Shown here piece by piece: positions 6,285-11,470 of a stretch of DNA of 11,470 nucleotides. The DNA is from CAZUZD01 sp964624465 (GTDB lineage Bacteria > Planctomycetota > Planctomycetia > Isosphaerales > Isosphaeraceae). The stretch lies in contig CAZUZD010000202.1 of NCBI GenBank assembly GCA_964624465.1, forward strand, positions 1 through 11,470, written 5' to 3'. The notes beneath the pieces are model-generated. The model did no database searches. It saw nothing but the letters and a program-made list of their open reading frames with translations, and had not been told where the DNA came from. The translations under genes and the position numbers were made by a program. The stretch's first letter is position 1. Every line of letters begins with the position of its first letter.

Positions 6285-6846
6285 CGCCCCCCGCGCACCG
6301 CTCCCCCTGCCGATCGAGTCCCACGCCCCCGGCGGGCTCGATCGGGCGTTCGCCCTCCTGAGCCGGGCCGGCCTCCCGGTCCTGCTGGCCGCCGTGCTGC
6401 TCCAGGTCGGGGTGCTGCTGGCACTGGTCTACCAGGGCATGCGCCCCGCGACGGCCGCGGGCGCCCGCACCGTGCTCCTGAAGGTGATCCCCGTCGACCC
6501 CCGCGACCTGACGCGCGGCGACTACGTGACGCTGGCCTACGATTTCAGCCGGTCGATCAGCCCCGCACCGCCCGGCGCGCCGATCTACGCGCCCGTGGAA
6601 CTCGACCCCGACGGCCGCCACGCCCGCACCGGGCCGCTCCAGGCCGAGCCGCCGCCGCCCGGCGCCCTGTTCCTGCGCGGCGAGTCGCTGGGCGGCGCCG
6701 GGGCCCGCTTCGGCATCGAGAAGTTCTTCGTGCCCGAGGGCGAGGGCAAGCCGTACGAGGAGGCGGTCCTCCGCCAGCAACTCTGGGCCGAGGTCGTGAT
6801 CGCCCCCGACGGCGAGCCGCGACTGCTGCGACTGGTCATCGAGTGA
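6268..6846 (+). CDS. GDYXXLXY-domain membrane-anchored protein
   Basis: 192 aa from the ATG at 6268, which lies inside the end of the DUF2157 gene with GAGGTG four bases upstream; this overlap favours that start. A Pro-rich N-terminus and one hydrophobic segment (~37-57) precede the extracytoplasmic domain. The name motif is R-G-D-Y-V-T-L-A-Y at residues 83-91, after VDPRDLT. The second family block, RFGIEKFFVPEGEGKPYEE at 147-165, is also present. The family is known chiefly from its pairing with DUF2157/DUF4401 membrane proteins and has no assigned activity. The gene pair here is in the standard order, so the two products probably form a complex (inference from conserved neighbourhood). Confidence 0.85.
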   Translation: MPSNPDAPRAPLPLPIESHAPGGLDRAFALLSRAGLPVLLAAVLLQVGVLLALVYQGMRPATAAGARTVLLKVIPVDPRDLTRGDYVTLAYDFSRSISPAPPGAPIYAPVELDPDGRHARTGPLQAEPPPPGALFLRGESLGGAGARFGIEKFFVPEGEGKPYEEAVLRQQLWAEVVIAPDGEPRLLRLVIE

Positions 6847-6863
6847 CCCGCGGTCGCAGCACC

Positions 6864-6896
6864 ACGACCCCTCCCACCGCCGCCGGCGGCGGTCGT
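6864..6896 (+). terminator. GC-rich palindromic hairpin after the GDYXXLXY gene
   Basis: Bases 6876-6893 are a perfect 18-bp palindrome (ACCGCCGCC/GGCGGCGGT), nested in a second inverted repeat ACGACC (6864-6869)/GGTCGT (6891-6896). It starts 18 bases after the stop codon. There is no T-tract, so it may be a factor-dependent terminator or a 3'-end stabiliser. Confidence 0.45.
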
Positions 6897-7329
6897 CCGG
6901 GCTGCGCCGGGCAGATCGCGGGTGCCGGAACGGAACAAATCATGCCGGACCGGTTTGGTTTCGCGCTGTTGTCGCAGTGGAGCAACACTGAGCCCTCCGC
7001 GACCGGCTCCCGGACGGATCGAGGCGGGGGTGGGTGTGGTCGGAGTTGATGGGAATCGTTCGGTTTCGATCGGCGCCTGATGGTCGGCCATCGGTCCCGC
7101 CGGGCGCGCCGGAGCGTCGCCCGCGGCGCCGGGGTCGAGGCCACGGCGGAAATCCCCGCAATCCCCCGAGATTGCCGAGATTTCGGGGTGCCACTGCGGT
7201 GTCAGAGCGACACCGGCGGCACCCCCGGTCGGGCGCCGCGGGGCCGGGCGGCTCGGGCCCCTCGCCCCGCGGAATCGATCGAAGTCGATCGGTGCGTTGC
7301 GAAAGAAGTCCGGAAATGTCCGCGAATGA
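6897..7329. other. Long non-coding stretch, no gene supported
   Basis: Open frames here encode Arg/Pro/Gly-rich low-complexity sequence with no ribosome binding site or family resemblance, so I call no gene. Small structures seen are CCCCGA (7164-7169)/TCGGGG (7183-7188) around a loop containing a second CCGAGATT copy, and a CGATCG pair around 7277-7290. No tRNA or known regulatory RNA was recognised. Confidence 0.5.
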
Positions 7330-7390
7330 TAAGCTAATCAAGCTCGGCTGATATGGCGTTTTGCTGGACTTGATTTATACTTCGGCTCGC
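7330..7390 (+). promoter_or_regulatory. A+T-rich pocket with dyad and -10-like hexamer upstream of the PEP-CTERM gene
   Basis: This ~60-bp stretch is far richer in A+T than its surroundings. AATCAAG (7336-7342) and its exact reverse complement CTTGATT (7369-7375) form a 7-bp inverted repeat 26 bases apart, and TATACT (7376-7381) directly follows the right arm. No good -35 lies 16-18 bases upstream, so an activator bound at the dyad would be a natural explanation. If used, it gives the PEP-CTERM gene a leader of about 205 bases. Confidence 0.4.
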
Positions 7391-7596
7391 TTCCTCGCCA
7401 GCAGCGCCGCGACGACATGAGGGATGCGAGTGCTGGCCTGCGATCAATCAACGACGACTTGCGCAACGAATGCGACAGTCCGCTTCTGCGACAGAGGACC
7501 GGCGGACCGGGTGGCGGAGATCATCGGGTAGCGCCAGCGAGCGAAGGGTCATCTTCGGCATCGAGCCGTACTACGTCACACCAGGGAGAATTGCAG

Positions 7597-8283
7597 ATGT
7601 TGATTCGGTTCAAGTCGGTTCTGATGGTCGCGGTCGCGGGCCTGGCGCTGGTCACCGTCCCGGGCCGGACGCAGGCCGCCGTGATCCTGAACTTCTCGCA
7701 GGACGGCGCCGGTTCGCCGATCGTGGGCACCAATAACGGTGCAGGCCAGACCACGATCTCGACGGCCGGCACCGCGGTCACGATCTCGGGCATCGCCCCG
7801 TCCTCGGGCCTGTCGACCCCGATCGCGGCGTTCCTGACGCTGGACACCGTCAGCACCAACGCCGCCTCGATCGATGGGAACATGAACATCCAGCAGAAGT
7901 TCGCCGGCACGCTCAAGATCAGCCAGAATGCGGACGGCACCGGCATCAACTACCTGTCGGCCATCTTCACCGACTCGGTCTTCGGCGCCGGCACCAGCCT
8001 GACGCTGTCGGCCAGCGACGCCGACGGCATCAGCACCGTCATCTTCGCCTCGGACGTGATCCCCGGCGTTGACCTGGGCTTCCCCCGCGGCATCGCGCTG
8101 TCGTTCGCCGCGGTCAACCCGGCCGCCTCGATCGACAACGGCAGCCTGGCGAGCTTCACCTCGTCGGTCGCCGGCACCTTCTCGGCCGAGCCGATCCCCG
8201 AGCCGGCCACGGTCGTCTCGCTGCTGACCGGCGTCGCCCTCGCCGGTGGCGTGACCGCCCTGCGGCGCCGCCGCCAGGCCTGA
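7597..8283 (+). CDS. PEP-CTERM sorting-domain exported protein
   Basis: 228 aa from the ATG at 7597, chosen because AGGGAG (7583-7588) lies eight bases upstream and the sequence then begins a clean signal peptide (MLIRFKSVLMVAVAGLALVT, cleavage probably near TQA-A at 25-28). The frame extends further upstream but that part is not protein-like. The mature part is rich in Ser, Thr, Gly, Ala and Asn, with no cysteines, as in secreted beta-rich surface proteins. The C-terminus is the tripartite PEP-CTERM signal: P-E-P-A-T at 201-205, a hydrophobic segment VVSLLTGVALAGGVTAL, and RRRR before the end. Such proteins are exported by Sec and processed by an exosortase (not in this window), often to extracellular matrix or surface. 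The specific role is unknown. Confidence 0.88.
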   Translation: MLIRFKSVLMVAVAGLALVTVPGRTQAAVILNFSQDGAGSPIVGTNNGAGQTTISTAGTAVTISGIAPSSGLSTPIAAFLTLDTVSTNAASIDGNMNIQQKFAGTLKISQNADGTGINYLSAIFTDSVFGAGTSLTLSASDADGISTVIFASDVIPGVDLGFPRGIALSFAAVNPAASIDNGSLASFTSSVAGTFSAEPIPEPATVVSLLTGVALAGGVTALRRRRQA

Positions 8284-8291
8284 CCTCGGCC

Positions 8292-8312
8292 CGCGGGCGG
8301 TAACCGCCCGCG
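8292..8312 (+). terminator. GC hairpin just after the PEP-CTERM gene
   Basis: CGCGGGCG (8292-8299) pairs perfectly with CGCCCGCG (8305-8312) around the loop GTAAC, eight bases after the stop codon. No T-run follows. It may act with the larger hairpin at 8338-8371. Confidence 0.5.
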
Positions 8313-8337
8313 TCCGATCGCAGCCTCGAGAAATTCC

Positions 8338-8380
8338 CGGGCCGGAGCGGTGTGTGGACCGCCCCGGCCCGTTCTCGTTG
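8338..8380. terminator. Strong bidirectional terminator between convergent genes
   Basis: Bases 8338-8351 and 8358-8371 form a 14-bp stem with one A-C mismatch (46/63) and the 6-base loop GTGTGG. On the plus strand it is followed by TTCTCGTT; on the minus strand by GGAATTTCTCG. It sits between the convergent PEP-CTERM and HAD genes and could end both transcripts. Confidence 0.75.
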
Positions 8381-8521
8381 ACCCCTCGGCGCCCCGCGAC
8401 GTCGGTGACCGGGCCGGGTGGACCCGCTCGGTGGCCGGCCACGGTCGCTCGCTCTCCGCGGCCCGCACGGCGACCACGCCGCGGCCGTTGGCTTCGCGGG
8501 CGCGGTCGGGACGGATCGGGC
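8381..8521. other. Tail of the convergent intergenic region
   Basis: GC-rich sequence between the terminator and the HAD stop codon; no further structure recognised. Confidence 0.4.
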
Positions 8522-9241
8522 TCAGTGGGTGCTGGTGTCGACCAGCCGGAGCACCCGCGGATCATCCAGCGCCGTGGCGATGTGATGCGCGTGGCCCAGG
8601 GCCTCGGCCGGGCTGTGGTCGTGGGGCACCGCCACGACGAACGCGCCGGCGGCCAGGCCCGCGGTGACGCCGGCCGGGCTGTCCTCGAGCACCAGCAGCG
8701 AGGCCGGGTCGATCCCGAACCGCTGCGCGGCCAGGCGGTAGATCGCCGGGTCGGGCTTGCCGTGGGTCACGTCCTCGGCCGTCAGCAGGAACTGGAACCG
8801 GTCGATCAGGCCGTGCTGGGTCAGCAGCTTCTCGGCGTAGACCCGTCGGGACGAGGTCGCCACCGCGGCGGGCAGGCCGGCGTGCCCGATGTGGTCCAGC
8901 AGCGCGATCAGGCCGGGGGTCGGGTGCACGGCCGAGTCGATCTCGGCGAAGAACCGGTGCCGGGCCTCGGCCAGCAGCTCCTCGGGCGACTCGTCGAGCC
9001 CGGCCAGCGCCTTGAGCGCCGGGTAGGCCACGTGCGCCTGGCGGCCGATCATCGCGGCCATCATCGCCCGGGTGAAGACCTTGCCGCGGTCGGCCAGCAT
9101 GGCGCCGGCGACGCGCACGAACAGGGCCTCGGTGTCGAACATCAGACCATCGAGGTCGAAGGCGATCGCGCGGATCGGCGCCTGGGGCTCGGTCGAGCGG
9201 GCGGGTCCGTCCGGGGCGGGCGATGGGGCGTGGTCGGGCAC
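8522..9241 (-). CDS. HAD-superfamily subfamily IA hydrolase (PGM-B/phosphoglycolate phosphatase-like)
   Basis: 239 aa with a GTG start, supported by GAGGAG seven bases upstream and by the lack of any ATG before motif I. The first ~22 residues are a Pro-rich extension. The HAD motifs are all intact: FDLDGLMFDTE with nucleophile D29 and acid/base D31, ATSS with Ser130, HGKPDP with K162, and LEDSPAG with E186-D187. The helical cap lies between motifs I and II (~38-107), the C1-cap arrangement. Enzymes of this group dephosphorylate or isomerise small phosphorylated sugars or glycolate phosphate via an aspartyl-phosphate and Mg2+. Substrate cannot be read from sequence. It follows the LarA-like gene by 77 bp on the same strand, so co-transcription is likely. 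Confidence 0.88.
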   Translation of the reverse strand: MPDHAPSPAPDGPARSTEPQAPIRAIAFDLDGLMFDTEALFVRVAGAMLADRGKVFTRAMMAAMIGRQAHVAYPALKALAGLDESPEELLAEARHRFFAEIDSAVHPTPGLIALLDHIGHAGLPAAVATSSRRVYAEKLLTQHGLIDRFQFLLTAEDVTHGKPDPAIYRLAAQRFGIDPASLLVLEDSPAGVTAGLAAGAFVVAVPHDHSPAEALGHAHHIATALDDPRVLRLVDTSTH

Positions 9242-9248
9242 GGTGGCT

Positions 9249-9254
9249 CTCCTC
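9249..9254 (-). promoter_or_regulatory. Ribosome binding site fixing the GTG start of the HAD gene
   Basis: GAGGAG on the minus strand, seven bases before GTG at 9241. It is the only strong Shine-Dalgarno near the start of this frame. Confidence 0.7.
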
Positions 9255-9318
9255 GGGGCAGCGGTCCCTTCGGGTCCTGATCATGACGGCTGGGGCCGGC
9301 GGTGGCAACCGCCCCGGC

Positions 9319-10629
9319 TCAGGCGTGCGGCCGGTCGGCCCGCCGGGCCCGCACGCTGTGCGGGAACAGCGATTCCTGGCCCAGCCGGCCGTCGGCATCG
9401 AAGGGCATCGGCAGGAAGTCGGTCTCGAGCCGCAGGGTCGGGTCGGCGGCCACGTCGGCGGCCAGGGCCCGGCTCACCCAGAGCGTCTCCAGCTCCAGGG
9501 TGTTCGGGATCAGGACCAGCCGCGCCTCCGAGGGATCCACCCGCCAGCAGGTCGTCAGGCAGCCATCGATCACGTCGCGGTCGGTCGGCAGCGCCAGCGG
9601 CACGCGGGCGCGGGTCAGGAAGTTGCTCGTGAAGCTGTTGACCCGCATCGGCTCGGGGTCGATGGCCGCCACCAGCCGCTCGGTCGTCAGGTCGGCCAGC
9701 CCGATGCCGAGCGCATTGCCGCGGGTCTCGGCCGAGAGGTCGAGCACTGCCAGGCGGGTGACCACCGGGCGCGGCAGGTCGGGCATGGTCTCAACCCGCT
9801 GGCGGCCGATCACGTTGGGGTCCAGGCCGGTGCCGCTGTAGTTCTTGCCCAGCTCGCCCACGATCAGCGCGTCGATCTGGTCGAACGGCAGCCGGCCCAT
9901 CAGGGTCCTGGCCTCGTCCAGCAGCACCGGCTCGACCTCCAGCAGCTCCTCGGGCTCGACGGCAACGACCCGGGCCGTCTGCTCGCGGGCGTTCTCCAGG
10001 ATCGCCAGCCCGAGCGCCACCGGCGTGCGGCGGAGCAGGAACTCGCCGACCTCGGGCAGCAGCTGCCGCAGCCCCGGCAACCCGAGCTTGTGCACCTGCG
10101 CCGCGCCCTGGCGCTTGCCCAGGCCCACGACCAGCATCTTGAGCAGCCCGCTCTCGTAGCGCCCGGTGAACGAGGTGTGCGGCTTGAGCCGGTTCAGCAG
10201 CACGATCCCGTCGGCGTCGAAGGCGTTGCGATCGAAGTGGATCGGCAGGCCGAACCGGTTCGTCCCGAGCGTGACCGTCTCCATCTCGGAGCGGATCGGG
10301 CAGCCGGCGGTGGCCTCGGTCACGCCCAGCTCGGCGAGCAAGGCCCGCTGGCCCTCGGCCGTGCCGCCGCCGTGGCTGCCCATCGCCGCCACGACGAAGG
10401 GGCGCAGGCCCAGCCGGGTCAGGGTCGCGACCGTCGCCCGCACCATCGGCTCCAGGCCGGCGATGCCGCGGCTGCCGACGGCCAGGGCGACCGAGCCCCC
10501 GCGCGGCAGGCGGCCGGCCAGGTGGCTCTGGAGGATGGCCCGCTCGATGGCGGCCGGCACGTCGGCGACCTCGGGCTGTCGGGCGGAATCCTGGCGGACG
10601 CGGGCGATCGGGGGCAGGTCCAGGGGCAT
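9319..10629 (-). CDS. LarA-like nickel-pincer-dependent isomerase homologue
   Basis: 436 aa from the ATG at 10629. The sequence matches the LarA (lactate racemase, former DUF2088) superfamily, of the branch with AVGSRGI and AMGSHGGGTAEGQ near the N-terminus. Key residues appear with near-LarA spacing: H86 (SHGG), H151 (KPHTSFTG), K164 (SGLLKMLVVGLGK) and H180 (AAQVH). In Lactobacillus LarA the equivalents H108, H174, K184 and H200 are the catalytic pair, the Lys that bonds the cofactor and a nickel ligand; the gaps here are 65, 13 and 16 against 66, 10 and 16. It should therefore racemise or epimerise a 2-hydroxy acid by hydride transfer if loaded with the nickel-pincer cofactor. No larB, larC or larE lies in the window. 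Substrate is unknown and need not be lactate. The ribosome binding site is weak. Confidence 0.82.
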   Translation of the reverse strand: MPLDLPPIARVRQDSARQPEVADVPAAIERAILQSHLAGRLPRGGSVALAVGSRGIAGLEPMVRATVATLTRLGLRPFVVAAMGSHGGGTAEGQRALLAELGVTEATAGCPIRSEMETVTLGTNRFGLPIHFDRNAFDADGIVLLNRLKPHTSFTGRYESGLLKMLVVGLGKRQGAAQVHKLGLPGLRQLLPEVGEFLLRRTPVALGLAILENAREQTARVVAVEPEELLEVEPVLLDEARTLMGRLPFDQIDALIVGELGKNYSGTGLDPNVIGRQRVETMPDLPRPVVTRLAVLDLSAETRGNALGIGLADLTTERLVAAIDPEPMRVNSFTSNFLTRARVPLALPTDRDVIDGCLTTCWRVDPSEARLVLIPNTLELETLWVSRALAADVAADPTLRLETDFLPMPFDADGRLGQESLFPHSVRARRADRPHA

Positions 10630-10680
10630 GGTGCGGGGCTCGCTCCGACGCGGCTTGACGCGGCTCCTCCGTGGGCCCCC

Positions 10681-10710
10681 AGGATACCGGAGGCCCCCGC
10701 CCCGCCGCAA
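10681..10710 (-). promoter_or_regulatory. Candidate promoter for the LarA-like gene
   Basis: On the minus strand TTGCGG (10710-10705) and TATCCT (10686-10681) are separated by 18 bases, 51 bases before the start codon. The -35 keeps TTG and the -10 matches four of six positions. It suggests the LarA-like gene can be transcribed separately from the lipoprotein gene upstream. Confidence 0.35.
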
Positions 10711-10756
10711 ACCGACCGCCGGCCGGGTCGGGCGCCGGTCGCCCCGATCGGCACCG

Positions 10757-11173
10757 TCAGGACCGGGCCGAGGTCCTCCGGGCGGAGGAGCGGCCGCGCG
10801 GGGCGGGGTCGTCGTGCGGGGGTGGCAGGGAGCGCTTCGCGTCGGCGGTGGCGTCCTCGGCCGTGGGCCGCTGGGCGTCGCGGAGGTCGAAGGCCAAGGT
10901 CTCGGCCTCCGCCCAGCGACCGGCCCTCGCGTGCGCCACGATCGGCTCCAGCGCCTTCGCGTCCGAGTCGCCCAGGGTGCCGTCGGCGCGCCTGGCCTCA
11001 ATCAACGCCATGTTCTCGGCCAGCCACTCGGTGTTGCGGGCCGAGACGGCCGTCAGCAGCGACTCGATCAGGTCCCGATTCCGGTGCTCCACCTGCGCCG
11101 GCCCGCAGCCGATCGGCAGGGTGGCGATCATCATCAGCAGCGGGAGCCAGGGTCGCCGTGGCACGCGGGGCAT
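10757..11173 (-). CDS. Small predicted lipoprotein, 138 aa
   Basis: ATG at 11173 with AGGAG nine bases upstream. The N-terminus has Arg residues, a hydrophobic stretch WLPLLMMIATLP and the lipobox L-P-I-G-C with Cys23, so the product should be lipidated and anchored in a membrane facing away from the cytoplasm. The mature part begins with a helical region (HRNRDLIESLLTAVSARNTE, then EARRADGT ... ARAGRWAEAETLAFDLRDAQ) that looks like paired helices or one to two TPR-like repeats, and ends in a charged, Pro/Arg/Ser-rich tail that is probably disordered. No family is recognised. It lies 127 bp upstream of the LarA-like gene on the same strand; a functional link is not shown. Confidence 0.75.
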   Translation of the reverse strand: MPRVPRRPWLPLLMMIATLPIGCGPAQVEHRNRDLIESLLTAVSARNTEWLAENMALIEARRADGTLGDSDAKALEPIVAHARAGRWAEAETLAFDLRDAQRPTAEDATADAKRSLPPPHDDPAPRGRSSARRTSARS

Positions 11174-11266
11174 GGGGATTCGCTCCTGGGGCTTGAAGTT
11201 GAGATCACGGTCTGCTCGACGAACTTCACGAACCACCCCGCTTCGGGCTGCGTGCCGTCAAATCCC
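11174..11266. other. Upstream region of the lipoprotein gene
   Basis: Apart from the ribosome binding site, no clear promoter hexamers were found on the minus strand. No coding frame is supported here. Confidence 0.35.
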
Positions 11267-11299
11267 GTAGGTCGGATGAGCGCAGCGAAATCCGACGCC
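11267..11299. repeat. Short palindromic intergenic repeat (REP/MITE-like)
   Basis: GTAG is followed by GTCGGAT (11271-11277), a GAGCGCAGCGAA spacer, and ATCCGAC (11290-11296), the exact reverse complement of the left arm. Dispersed elements of the form GTAGGTCGGATTAGCGCAGC followed by a -TAATCCGAC arm are widespread in bacterial intergenic regions; this is from memory of the pattern. Only one copy lies in this window. Confidence 0.55.
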
Positions 11300-11359
11300 C
11301 ACGGAGGCGCTCGCCCGGTCGATCGGTCGTTCCGGCGGGCGCGTCCGGAAACGGGCCTG

Positions 11360-11470
11360 GCCCCCGCCCCCGCCCGGGGGGGGGGGGGGGGCGAAACCGC
11401 CCAGACGGGGGGGGGGGGGGAGGGGGGCCGCGGGCCGCCGCGCGGCGCCCCGGGCCCCCCGCGCGGCCAG
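11360..11470. other. G/C homopolymer tail, probable sequencing or assembly artefact
   Basis: Two uninterrupted G runs (about 17 and 14 bases) separated by a short spacer, then almost pure G/C sequence to the end. Nothing else in the window looks like this. Poly-G is a known no-signal artefact of two-colour sequencing chemistry, so these bases should not be trusted as genomic. Confidence 0.7.

Noticed and set aside
7034..7351. 105-codon plus-strand open frame in the long gap
   Set aside because: Low-complexity Arg/Pro/Gly sequence without a ribosome binding site or recognisable motif.
7354..7367. Sigma-54-like TGGC...TTGCT
   Set aside because: The GG and GC elements are 8 bases apart, whereas a sigma-54 promoter needs about 12.
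7417..7596. 60-residue N-terminal extension of the PEP-CTERM protein
   Set aside because: It would bury the signal peptide; the ATG at 7597 has a good ribosome binding site.
9223..11196. 657-codon plus-strand open frame
   Set aside because: Antisense to the LarA-like gene and the lipoprotein gene, both of which carry clear family motifs or a lipobox.
1..11470. CRISPR array, tRNA, rRNA or transposase
   Set aside because: No regularly spaced repeats, cloverleaf-like sequence, rRNA-like blocks or transposase motifs were seen on either strand.

Overview
The window reads as high-GC planctomycete DNA, most like the Isosphaeraceae. The reasons are very high G+C with strong third-position GC bias, a PEP-CTERM exported protein, a DUF2157/GDYXXLXY membrane pair, many small hydrophobic proteins and GC-rich hairpin terminators. 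The assignment rests on style and family content, not on a marker gene. Both edges look like contig ends. The first ~118 bases encode a Rieske iron-sulfur protein on the minus strand and collide with the body of a copper-type P-ATPase on the plus strand. The last ~100 bases are G/C homopolymer runs typical of sequencing noise.

Layout: (1) 1-910, Rieske fragment (-) abutting the C-terminal part of a P1B ATPase (+). (2) 984-2273, membrane-anchored SGNH/GDSL hydrolase (+), convergent with (3) 2282-2968, an XRE-type regulator with an unrecognised C-terminal domain (-). (4) 3137-4556, a plus-strand run of three small glycine-rich hydrophobic proteins (103, 65 and 68 aa) and a 157-aa protein with the FWHxF...Y..wC...GrFlHH signature of glycine-rich-domain-like proteins. 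Each has its own ribosome binding site, and the run is divergent from the regulator across an intergenic region holding a 7-7-7 dyad. (5) 4836-6846, DUF2157 multi-pass membrane protein and GDYXXLXY protein with overlapping reading frames. (6) 6847-7596, ~750 bp non-coding, with an A+T-richer pocket upstream of (7) 7597-8283, a PEP-CTERM protein. (8) On the minus strand, a lipoprotein (11173-10757), a LarA-like nickel-pincer isomerase homologue (10629-9319) and a HAD-IA phosphatase (9241-8522). This set and the PEP-CTERM gene converge on a strong bidirectional terminator at 8338-8371.

The best candidate for an undescribed system is region 3-4: a one-component regulator facing a cassette of tiny membrane-active-looking proteins, two of which are apparent paralogues, plus the WH/HH-motif protein. 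Its function is unknown. A small-peptide (bacteriocin-like or membrane-stress) cassette is an inference from size, hydrophobicity and layout. The second notable unit is the LarA homologue, which keeps the spacing of the nickel-pincer residues but has no cofactor-biosynthesis genes beside it.
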